From Bacteroidota bacterium (GTDB lineage: Bacteria; Bacteroidota; Bacteroidia; Chitinophagales; Chitinophagaceae): a DNA stretch of 7,419 nt. The stretch lies in NCBI GenBank assembly GCA_028877045.1, contig JAGWPQ010000268.1, positions 1 through 7,419 on the forward strand, given 5' to 3'. Of the stretch, positions 1 through 5,657 are shown one piece after another. Positions within the stretch are counted from its first letter, which is position 1, and every line of letters begins with the position of its first letter. The position numbers were made by a program, and so were the translations under genes. The notes beneath the pieces were generated by a model. That model was not told the origin of the DNA. It made no database searches and worked only from the letters and a program-made list of their open reading frames with translations.

Positions 1-26
1 AAATATTCTAAGAAAAGTTTAAATCA

Positions 27-60
27 GTTTCCCGCCGCCTTTTGTTTTGCTGTAAATTTG
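27..60 (+). promoter_or_regulatory. Putative Bacteroidetes-type promoter of the aconitase gene
   Basis: TAAATTTG at 53-60 is a full match to the Bacteroidetes -7 consensus TAnnTTTG. The -33 element is weak: GTTT at 27-30 lies 22 bases upstream, and a TTTG at 41-44 is too close. Transcription would start near 67 and give a leader of about 80 nt. That leader contains an eight-codon ATG reading frame at 81-107 and no obvious terminator or riboswitch fold. The 16 bases 49-64 around the box form a near-palindrome (GCTGTAAATTTGCAGC, 14 of 16 symmetric), so a regulator could also bind here, but that is speculation. Confidence 0.5.
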
Positions 61-146
61 CAGCACAAAAAATCCGTTTGATGAAACAAAATGGATTGGC
101 TCCGTGAAAATCGTAAATCATTAATTATAAATCTTAAATTTCTATT

Positions 147-2417
147 ATGGCTTTTGATATTGAAATGATCAAGAAGGTATATGCCCAGATGCCCGCAAAA
201 GTAGATGCAGCACGCAAAACATTGGGTCGCCCGTTAACATTAGCAGAGAAAATATTGTTTGCGCATTTGCACAGCGATATGCAGTTACTGAATTTTGAAA
301 GAGGAAAATCGTATGTTGATTTTGCGCCCGATCGCGTTGCTATGCAGGATGCAACTGCTCAAATGGCTTTGTTACAATTCATGCAGGCAGGCCGCCCCAA
401 AGTTGCTGTTCCATCAACCGTTCATTGCGATCACCTGATCACAGCAAAAAATGGTGCAACAGAAGATTTGGCTTTTGCTAATCAGGAAAGCAAAGAAGTG
501 TACGATTTCTTAGCATCTGTTTCAAATAAATATGGCATTGGTTTCTGGAAACCGGGTGCCGGAATTATTCACCAGGTGGTTTTAGAAAATTATGCTTTCC
601 CCGGCGGAATGATGATCGGTACTGATTCTCACACCGTAAATGCAGGTGGATTGGGAATGGTAGCGATTGGTGTTGGTGGTGCCGATGCATGCGATGTGAT
701 GGCAGGTTTGCCATGGGAATTAAAATGGCCCAAATTGATTGGCGTTAAACTGACCGGGAAATTAAATGGATGGACTGCTCCGAAAGATGTGATATTGAAA
801 GTTGCAGGAATATTAACGGTTAAAGGTGGAACCGGTGCCATTGTTGAATATTTCGGAGAAGGCGCTACCAGCATGAGCTGTACAGGTAAAGGAACCATTT
901 GTAATATGGGTGCAGAGATTGGTGCAACCACTTCAACATTTGGTTATGATGAAAGCATGGAAAGATATTTACGCGCAACAGGAAGAAATGAAGTAGCTGA
1001 TCTTGCCAACGGAATCAAACAACATTTGACTGCCGATGCAGAAGTATATGCTTCACCTGAAAAATATTTCGATCAGGTAATTGAAATTAATTTATCGGAA
1101 CTCGAGCCGCATTTAAACGGGCCATTCACGCCCGATCTGGCAACTCCTGTTTCTAAAATGAAAGAAGAAGCTGTAAAAAATAATTGGCCATTAAAAGTTG
1201 AATGGGGATTGATTGGTTCGTGCACAAACTCTTCGTATGAAGATTTAAGTCGTGCCGCATCCATCGCTCAGCAGGCAATCGAAAAAGGCTTGGTTACAAA
1301 AGCTGAATTTGGGATCAACCCCGGATCGGAACAAGTTAGATTTACTGCCAACCGCGATGGTTTATTAAAAACATTTACAGATCTGAATGCAACAATTTTC
1401 ACCAATGCATGCGGGCCATGTATCGGCATGTGGGACAGAGTTGGTGCTGAGAAAAAAGAAAAGAATACCATCGTTCATTCATTCAACAGAAATTTTGCAA
1501 AACGTGCCGATGGTAATCCAAACACGTATGCTTTTGTTGCATCGCCTGAAATGGTTGCTGCCATTGCAATTGCAGGAGACCTGTCTTTCAATCCGATTAC
1601 CGATACATTAATAAACTCAAAAGGTGAGAAAGTAAAATTGGATGCGCCGCATGGCGATGAATTACCAAAAAAAGGTTTTGCTGTTGAAGATGCAGGATAC
1701 CAGGCTCCTGCTGCCGATGGAAAAAATGTTACCGTAAATGTTTCGCCCGATTCGAAACGTTTGCAATTATTGGCGCCTTTTGCCGAATGGGAAAAAATGG
1801 ATCTGAAAGGTTTGAAATTATTAATTAAAGCAAAAGGAAAATGTACCACCGATCATATTTCTATGGCCGGCCCATGGTTAAAATTCCGTGGACATTTAGA
1901 TAATATTTCGAACAACATGTTGATCGGTGCTGTTAATTTCTTCAACGATAAAACTGATTCCATCAAAAATCAATTAACCGGCGAATACGGCCCTGTACCT
2001 GCAACACAGCGTGCTTACAAAGCCGCAGGCATTGGAAGCATTGTTGTTGGTGATGAAAATTATGGCGAAGGTTCTTCTCGTGAACATGCTGCAATGGAAC
2101 CACGTTTCTTAGGTGTTCGTGTGGTGTTGACTAAATCTTTTGCACGTATTCACGAAACCAATTTAAAGAAACAGGGAATGCTGGCATTGACTTTTGCCGA
2201 CAAATCTGATTACGATAAAATTCTTGAAGACGATACAATTGATGTAATTGGTTTAACAACATTTGCTCCCGGCAAACCATTAACATTGGTGTTGCATCAC
2301 AAAGATGGCAGCACGCAGGAGATTTCTGTTAACCATACTTACAATCAACAACAGATCGAATGGTTTAAAGCAGGTGCTGCATTAAATATTATTCGCAAGC
2401 AAGTGGCTAATATTTAA
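147..2417 (+). CDS. acn: Aconitate hydratase (aconitase), mitochondrial-type, [4Fe-4S]
   Basis: This enzyme interconverts citrate and isocitrate through cis-aconitate in the TCA cycle and acts in the cytoplasm. The 756-residue length and the motifs match the mitochondrial ACO2 branch rather than the ~890-residue AcnA/IRP branch or AcnB. The three iron-sulfur ligands are Cys359 (in GSCTNSS), Cys422 and Cys425 (in CGPCIGMW), with the same 63 and 3 spacing as pig aconitase. The active-site Asp95-His96 lies in CDHLI. The swivelling C-terminal domain carries GEGSSREH at 640-647, with Ser643 as the expected catalytic base and Arg645 beside it. The family stretches GTDSHT, GGTGAIVEY and FARIHETNLKKQG are present. 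The ATG at 147 follows an A/T-rich leader and gives the expected N-terminus. The gene has its own promoter and terminator, so it looks monocistronic. It appears complete and intact. The symbol is generic: mitochondrial-type bacterial aconitases are variously called acn or acnA. Confidence 0.97.
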   Translation: MAFDIEMIKKVYAQMPAKVDAARKTLGRPLTLAEKILFAHLHSDMQLLNFERGKSYVDFAPDRVAMQDATAQMALLQFMQAGRPKVAVPSTVHCDHLITAKNGATEDLAFANQESKEVYDFLASVSNKYGIGFWKPGAGIIHQVVLENYAFPGGMMIGTDSHTVNAGGLGMVAIGVGGADACDVMAGLPWELKWPKLIGVKLTGKLNGWTAPKDVILKVAGILTVKGGTGAIVEYFGEGATSMSCTGKGTICNMGAEIGATTSTFGYDESMERYLRATGRNEVADLANGIKQHLTADAEVYASPEKYFDQVIEINLSELEPHLNGPFTPDLATPVSKMKEEAVKNNWPLKVEWGLIGSCTNSSYEDLSRAASIAQQAIEKGLVTKAEFGINPGSEQVRFTANRDGLLKTFTDLNATIFTNACGPCIGMWDRVGAEKKEKNTIVHSFNRNFAKRADGNPNTYAFVASPEMVAAIAIAGDLSFNPITDTLINSKGEKVKLDAPHGDELPKKGFAVEDAGYQAPAADGKNVTVNVSPDSKRLQLLAPFAEWEKMDLKGLKLLIKAKGKCTTDHISMAGPWLKFRGHLDNISNNMLIGAVNFFNDKTDSIKNQLTGEYGPVPATQRAYKAAGIGSIVVGDENYGEGSSREHAAMEPRFLGVRVVLTKSFARIHETNLKKQGMLALTFADKSDYDKILEDDTIDVIGLTTFAPGKPLTLVLHHKDGSTQEISVNHTYNQQQIEWFKAGAALNIIRKQVANI

Positions 2418-2446
2418 AAATAAAAAATATAAAAATAAAAATAAAA

Positions 2447-2471
2447 GTCCCGCAGCATGGCGGGATTTTTT
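2447..2471 (+). terminator. Intrinsic terminator of the aconitase gene
   Basis: A perfect 6-bp stem, TCCCGC (2448-2453) and GCGGGA (2460-2465), closes a 6-nt loop and is followed by six T residues (2466-2471). It begins 31 bases after the aconitase stop codon. An A-run just before the stem (2443-2446) mirrors the T-run, so the structure could extend or act on both strands. No minus-strand gene is close enough to need it. Confidence 0.9.
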
Positions 2472-2506
2472 ATTTATGCGAATGAATGGCTGAGGCATAA
2501 ACGCAA

Positions 2507-2525
2507 GTATCACAAATTGTGATAC
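2507..2525. repeat. Perfect 19-bp dyad, operator-like or repeat
   Basis: GTATCACAAATTGTGATAC reads as two perfect 9-bp inverted half-sites, GTATCACAA and TTGTGATAC, around a single central A. It lies between the aconitase terminator and palindromic element copy 1, about 355 bases before the next start codon. No T-run follows, so it is not a terminator. The short symmetric form suits a dimeric DNA-binding protein, but the distance from any promoter also allows a fragment of an interspersed repeat. No binding protein is encoded nearby. Confidence 0.6.
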
Positions 2526-2540
2526 CATGTTGTTATTTAT

Positions 2541-2783
2541 GTAACCGGCTGAAGTACTTATGGCAGCTGCAGTCGCGTTGCACACTTGTACGGTTTATAC
2601 TTTATTCAACAATTTTACCGCTAAGATAAAGAGAAGCAGAGTTAACGCAGAGAATTCAGCGTAACTCTTTAAACTCTTGTTCTCTGCGGTGAAAAAATTA
2701 CGCTTCAATAAAAGCTCAGTAAAATTCTGAACGTTGAAGTGTGCGACGCAACCGCAGCCCAATAGAAATTCGAAAGCCGTAAC
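2541..2783 (+). repeat. Palindromic interspersed element, copy 1 (~243 bp)
   Basis: Two ~52-base arms form a long imperfect inverted repeat. The left arm starts GTAACCGGCT at 2541 and ends ACACTTGTAC at 2592. The right arm starts near 2729 (GAACG) and ends AAAGCCGTAAC at 2783. The reverse complement of the right arm (GTTACGGCTTTCG, then GGGCTGCGGTTGCGTCGCAC) aligns along the whole left arm. A second copy at 5344-5525 has the same arms in the same orientation. By eye the right arms of the two copies are roughly 84% alike. No credible protein is encoded. It resembles a miniature mobile element or a structured intergenic repeat. No target-site duplication is evident. Orientation is arbitrary, defined by matching arms. 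Confidence 0.8.
2611..2698. repeat. Nested ~88-bp imperfect palindrome inside element copy 1
   Basis: The core of element copy 1 is itself an inverted repeat centred on GAATTC at 2652-2657. The left half runs AATTTTACCGCTAAGA to AACGCAGAGAATTC. The right half, reverse-complemented, runs AATTTTTTCACCGCAGAGAA to GTTACGCTGAATTC. Shared blocks are ACCGC, AGA, AGAG and the GAATTC centre. This module is absent from copy 2, which has an unrelated core, so it may be a separate repeat family inserted into or swapped into the outer arms. Confidence 0.6.
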
Positions 2784-2880
2784 CAAAAAATAAACAAAAC
2801 TGTTTTTTATCTGTTAATGTAATAATTATTTGCATCACGCAAGTTTTTTATAACTTACCATTCATTCAAAAATAAATTTT

Positions 2881-3780
2881 ATGCAACGTCGCCATTTTTT
2901 ACGCAATGCAGGATTATCTGCCGGATTATTGGCATTAGCCCCAAAAGATCTGATCGCCGCATTGTTGCAACAGCCTGCTTACAAAATAACCATGCTGCGC
3001 AATGATATCGGCATCTTTAACGAGAAGGGTGGAACCATATTATTTTATTTATCGGATGAAGGCATTGTGGTGGTTGATTCGGAATTTCAAGATCAGGCCA
3101 ATCATTTAATTGATGAGCTAAAAAAGAAAACGACCCATCCTTTTAAATTGTTAATTAATACACATCATCATTTCGATCATACTAGCGGCAATATAGCATT
3201 TAAGGGATTGGTGGATCACGTTGTGGGACATCAAAATTGTTTGGCAAATTATAAACGTGCGGCGGCTGAACAGAAATCGGAGGACAAACAATTATTTCAA
3301 GATGTAACTTTCACTGACACATGGAAATATAAAATTGGTAAAGAAAAGATCAAGGCACATTATTTTGGTGCAGGACATACCAACGGCGATGCTTTGATCC
3401 ATTTTCAGAATTCGAATATTGTTCATATCGGCGATCTGATGTTTAATCGTATCTATCCCTATATCGACCGCAAAGCAGGTGCTTCTTTTAAAAACTGGAT
3501 AACAGTTTTAGACAAGGCACAAGCAACTTTCGATAACGATACCATTTTTGTTTTTGGCCATGCGAGCAACAATGCTGTTGTTGGTTCGAAAGATGATCTG
3601 AAAGGAATGCAGAATTATATCAATCAATTATTAAAATTAGTTGGAGATAATATTAAAGCAGGTAAAACAAAAGATGAGGTTTTACAAATTACTTCTGTTC
3701 CAGATGTTGGCGAATGGAAAGATGAAATGAAAATCATTAAAATGAATTTGGAAACTGCGTATCTCGAATTAACAGCTTAA
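2881..3780 (+). CDS. Exported MBL-fold metallo-hydrolase
   Basis: This is a 299-residue metallo-beta-lactamase superfamily hydrolase with a complete two-metal ligand set. The ligands are His95, His97, Asp99 and His100 in the HHHFDH motif, His166 in GAGHTNGD, Asp185 in HIGDLMF and His227 in FGHA. The family hydrolyses varied ester, thioester or lactam bonds and the substrate cannot be read here. The N-terminus has Arg3-Arg4 in RRHFLRNAG, followed by a hydrophobic stretch at about 10-20. That is a twin-arginine (Tat) signal-like pattern, so the protein is probably exported to the periplasm after folding. The ATG at 2881 is chosen because it places the RR motif correctly, and an AT-rich leader precedes it. 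No firm TAnnTTTG box is seen upstream (ATTATTTG at 2825-2832 is weak). The nearest upstream element is palindromic repeat copy 1, ending 97 bases before the start. Calling it a beta-lactamase is not justified by these motifs alone. Confidence 0.9.
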   Translation: MQRRHFLRNAGLSAGLLALAPKDLIAALLQQPAYKITMLRNDIGIFNEKGGTILFYLSDEGIVVVDSEFQDQANHLIDELKKKTTHPFKLLINTHHHFDHTSGNIAFKGLVDHVVGHQNCLANYKRAAAEQKSEDKQLFQDVTFTDTWKYKIGKEKIKAHYFGAGHTNGDALIHFQNSNIVHIGDLMFNRIYPYIDRKAGASFKNWITVLDKAQATFDNDTIFVFGHASNNAVVGSKDDLKGMQNYINQLLKLVGDNIKAGKTKDEVLQITSVPDVGEWKDEMKIIKMNLETAYLELTA

Positions 3781-3788
3781 CTTTTTTG

Positions 3789-3841
3789 TTGCCAAGAATG
3801 CACAAATATTTTCTTTGAATTTAATTATGCATTCCTGACAA
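3789..3841. repeat. Imperfect hairpin between convergent genes
   Basis: Arms TTGCCAAGAATGCACAA (3789-3805) and TTATGCATTCCTGACAA (3825-3841) are inverted repeats with 14 of 17 positions paired and a 19-nt loop. All three mismatches are C-A on the plus strand, which become G-U wobbles in a minus-strand RNA. The stem would therefore be fully paired in the transcript of the minus-strand gene ending at 3846. No T-run follows in that direction, so it is not a classical intrinsic terminator. It may stabilise the 3' end or be a decayed interspersed repeat. Confidence 0.55.
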
Positions 3842-3845
3842 TTAA

Positions 3846-4328
3846 TTATTTTATCTCCAGCAATCTTTCGAGCACAAAATAAACAGCCGGACAAAAAGTA
3901 GAATTTTTTAAAGTGATGGCAGGTCGTTTTAAAATCACATCTTCATCGGTGTAAGGGAATCTTGCACAATCGCTTGGACGATGATCGTAGATACTGCAAT
4001 AATTGTCACTTCCCAAAAAGGGGCAGGGAGAATTTTTCGTAACATAATCTCCTTCTTTGTCGAGGTCTAAATAGGTTTCAATAAAATCGCCTTCTTTCAT
4101 TCCCAGGTATTTGCTGATACGCTTAATGTCGGGTGTTTTAAACCGCGGCGAATAACCTTTGCAGCAATTGGCACATTGCAGGCAATCTATTTTGCTGAAA
4201 GCTTCGTCATGCAGCTCTGGCAATACTTTCAGCACTTTGTTTTTATTAGCACGTTGCAGTAATTGCTTGTACTGCTTCTCATGATCAGCACTTCTTTTCT
4301 CCCAGTTATCTAATTTTATTTCGGACAT
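3846..4328 (-). CDS. YkgJ-like cysteine cluster (CxxCxxCC) protein
   Basis: This is a soluble 160-residue protein of the YkgJ/CxxCxxCC zinc- or iron-chelating family. The signature Cys49-x2-Cys52-x2-Cys55-Cys56 (CLQCANCC) is followed by Cys102 (in SPCPFL), Cys111 (in YCSIYDHRPSDC), Cys121 and Cys146, eight cysteines in all. That arrangement is typical of the family and likely binds metal. The biochemical role of the family is not established. I chose the ATG at 4326-4328 (MSEIKLDNWEKR). The frame stays open upstream to another ATG at 4364, but that extension (MPQFFYQFRFIN) is AT-rich leader sequence and does not look like family sequence. The gene converges on the MBL hydrolase and is divergent from the fatty acid hydroxylase gene, 76 bases from its start. 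No signal peptide or membrane segment is seen. Confidence 0.9.
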   Translation of the reverse strand: MSEIKLDNWEKRSADHEKQYKQLLQRANKNKVLKVLPELHDEAFSKIDCLQCANCCKGYSPRFKTPDIKRISKYLGMKEGDFIETYLDLDKEGDYVTKNSPCPFLGSDNYCSIYDHRPSDCARFPYTDEDVILKRPAITLKNSTFCPAVYFVLERLLEIK

Positions 4329-4370
4329 GTTAATAAATCTGAATTGATAAAAAAATTGCGGCACTTATTG

Positions 4371-4378
4371 TTTCTTTG
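4371..4378 (+). promoter_or_regulatory. Possible -7 box for the fatty acid hydroxylase gene
   Basis: TTTCTTTG differs from the Bacteroidetes TAnnTTTG box at one position and ends 26 bases before the ATG at 4405, a plausible spacing for a short leader. No well-placed -33 TTTG is visible. It lies 8 bases from the opposing minus-strand box at 4387-4394, so the two promoters would overlap. Confidence 0.3.
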
Positions 4379-4386
4379 CAGCGCAA

Positions 4387-4394
4387 CAAAGGTA
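4387..4394 (-). promoter_or_regulatory. Putative -7 box for the CxxCxxCC protein gene
   Basis: Read on the minus strand these bases are TACCTTTG, a full match to TAnnTTTG. Transcription would start near 4380 and give a leader of about 50 nt before the chosen start at 4328. This supports that start over the one at 4364. A -33 element is not clear, and the upstream side lies within the start of the divergent gene. Confidence 0.4.
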
Positions 4395-4404
4395 AACGAA
4401 ACAA

Positions 4405-5295
4405 ATGGACGACATCAGGCAACAATGGTTGTTATTAATTTCTACACCGTTTTATATCGGCATCATTGTTTTGGAATTATTGCTGACGCATCTGCAACAC
4501 CGTAAAACTTATACTTTAAAAGATACTGTTGCAAATGTTTACCTGATGTTGCTGAATGCTGCACTGGACCTTGCTTTCCGAGCCATTGTTTATTTTGGCA
4601 TCCTCCAATATTTTTATGCGCATGCTTTCTTTACATGGAAAATAAATATTCTTTACTGGATCGTTTTGGTAATAGCCGAAGATTTTGTTTATTACTGGCT
4701 GCACCGTTTCGATCATGAGATACGTTTTTTCTGGGCAGCGCATGTTACGCATCACAGTTCGCAAAAATTTAATTTCTCGGTTGGGTTCCGTTCTTCTGTT
4801 TTTCAACCCTTGTATCGTTTTATTTATTTTATTCCGCTGGCATGGGCGGGATTTAAACCGCTCGATATTGCACTCATTTATTCGGCCACGCAGATCTGGG
4901 GAATTTTTGTTCATACCGAATTGATCAATAAAATGGGATGGCTCGAATATATTTTTGTTACTCCCTCGCATCACCGGGTACATCATGGTTCCAATCCAAA
5001 ATATCTCGATAAAAACATGGGCATGTTTTTAATTGTGTGGGATAAATTATTCGGAACATTTCAAGCCGAACTCCCTGCCGAAAAATATCAGCCCATTAAA
5101 TACGGGCTGACAAAAAATTTAGAATATCCCAATGCGGTAAATATTGTTTTCCATGAATGGAAACAAATTGCCAAAGATGTATTCCAAAAAAACATCACAT
5201 TCAAACAACGAATAAAATATTTGTTTGGCCCGCCCGGCTGGAGCCACGATGGTTCGCGGTTGACCAGTGATGAAATGAGAGCAAAAGAAAATTGA
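4405..5295 (+). CDS. Fatty acid hydroxylase / sterol desaturase family membrane protein
   Basis: This 296-residue integral membrane di-iron oxygenase belongs to the fatty acid hydroxylase superfamily, which hydroxylates or desaturates lipids using O2. The histidine clusters are His100-x3-His104 (HRFDH), His113-x2-His116-His117 (HVTHH) and His190-x2-His193-His194 (HRVHH). An additional His170 in FVHTEL is also typical. These are the expected iron ligands. Hydrophobic segments lie at about 8-28, 43-70, 80-98 and 136-165. The C-terminus contains FGPPGWSHDGSR. Spacing and this tail suggest the alkylglycerol monooxygenase-like branch common in Bacteroidetes, though the lipid substrate cannot be decided here. 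The ATG at 4405 follows an A-rich leader and gives a full-length family N-terminus. The gene is divergent from the CxxCxxCC protein gene, and no classical terminator follows it. It appears intact. Confidence 0.92.
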   Translation: MDDIRQQWLLLISTPFYIGIIVLELLLTHLQHRKTYTLKDTVANVYLMLLNAALDLAFRAIVYFGILQYFYAHAFFTWKINILYWIVLVIAEDFVYYWLHRFDHEIRFFWAAHVTHHSSQKFNFSVGFRSSVFQPLYRFIYFIPLAWAGFKPLDIALIYSATQIWGIFVHTELINKMGWLEYIFVTPSHHRVHHGSNPKYLDKNMGMFLIVWDKLFGTFQAELPAEKYQPIKYGLTKNLEYPNAVNIVFHEWKQIAKDVFQKNITFKQRIKYLFGPPGWSHDGSRLTSDEMRAKEN

Positions 5296-5325
5296 TTACA
5301 CGAATTTTTACGAATTACACGAATT
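5296..5325. repeat. Short CACGAATT direct repeat
   Basis: TTACACGAATT occurs at 5296-5306 and again at 5315-5325, with a shorter TTACGAATT at 5308-5316 between them. It begins directly after the stop codon of the hydroxylase gene. There is no inverted partner, so it cannot fold as a terminator, although T-rich sequence follows at 5331-5343. It resembles one half of a degenerate interspersed repeat. Confidence 0.5.
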
Positions 5326-5343
5326 GCTTGTTTTTATTTTTTT

Positions 5344-5525
5344 GTACCAGGCTTCAAATCTTTGTGCAGCTGCAGTTGCGTCGCTCACTTGTACTGAGGA
5401 AAGCTATGAGCTATTAGCTTCGAGCTGTGAGCATTTGCTCGAAGCTCGTGGCTCGCTCCTCACAGCTCAGAACGTACAAGTGTGCGACGCAACCACAGCC
5501 CGATAGTGATCCGAAAGCCCGTTAC
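5344..5525 (+). repeat. Palindromic interspersed element, copy 2 (~182 bp)
   Basis: The left arm starts GTACCAGGCTTC at 5344 and ends CTCACTTGTACTGAG at 5398. The right arm runs from CTCAGAACGTACAAG near 5466 to AAAGCCCGTTAC at 5525. Reverse-complemented, the right arm aligns with the left along its whole length and with both arms of copy 1. T-rich sequence before and A-rich sequence after extend the symmetry to about 5331-5536. The core (5399-5465) is AGCT-rich and differs entirely from copy 1. It holds two mutually exclusive perfect 10-bp stems: AGCTTCGAGC (5416-5425) with GCTCGAAGCT (5437-5446), and GAGCTGTGAG (5422-5431) with CTCACAGCTC (5459-5468). The open frame across this element is a by-product of the repeat. 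It ends 94 bases before the gcvP -7 box. Confidence 0.85.
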
Positions 5526-5619
5526 AAAAAAATATTACAAAATATTTGTCTGTAACATAAATTAAAGCACATCCTTTCCCCACAAATTAATTTCATTCCT
5601 TAATCAGTTTGATAGATTG

Positions 5620-5627
5620 TAAATTTG
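5620..5627 (+). promoter_or_regulatory. Putative -7 box of gcvP
   Basis: TAAATTTG matches TAnnTTTG fully and is the same octamer as in front of the aconitase gene. Both sites also share an AATCAGTTT block a short way upstream. Transcription would begin near 5634 and leave a leader of about 24 nt. That is too short for a glycine riboswitch. No clear -33 TTTG at normal spacing is seen. Confidence 0.5.
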
Positions 5628-5657
5628 CGCTTTCTCAAAAATGGTCAATCTTATATT

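Noticed and set aside
1475..1849. 124-codon minus-strand open frame
   Set aside because: It is antisense to the strongly conserved aconitase coding sequence and has no family resemblance, so it is a shadow frame.
2541..2783. CRISPR array or tandem repeat
   Set aside because: The repeats are inverted arms of a single element with no regular direct-repeat and spacer spacing.
2382..2786. Two minus-strand open frames of 67 and 63 codons
   Set aside because: They cross the aconitase terminator, the 19-bp dyad and repeat copy 1. They have no recognisable domain or promoter.
2881..3780. True beta-lactamase (antibiotic resistance)
   Set aside because: The motifs show only the general MBL-fold metal site. 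There is no mobile or resistance context, and the substrate cannot be inferred.
4329..4364. Longer N-terminus for the CxxCxxCC protein starting at 4364
   Set aside because: The extra 12 residues are encoded by AT-rich leader sequence, and the start at 4328 gives the more typical N-terminus.
5324..5506. 60-codon plus-strand open frame
   Set aside because: It lies almost wholly inside palindromic element copy 2. Its sequence follows the repeat arms and AGCT-rich core and has no leader or family resemblance.
5526..5657. Glycine riboswitch ahead of gcvP
   Set aside because: The space after the -7 box is only ~30 bases, and no tandem aptamer-like conserved core is visible between the repeat element and the gene.
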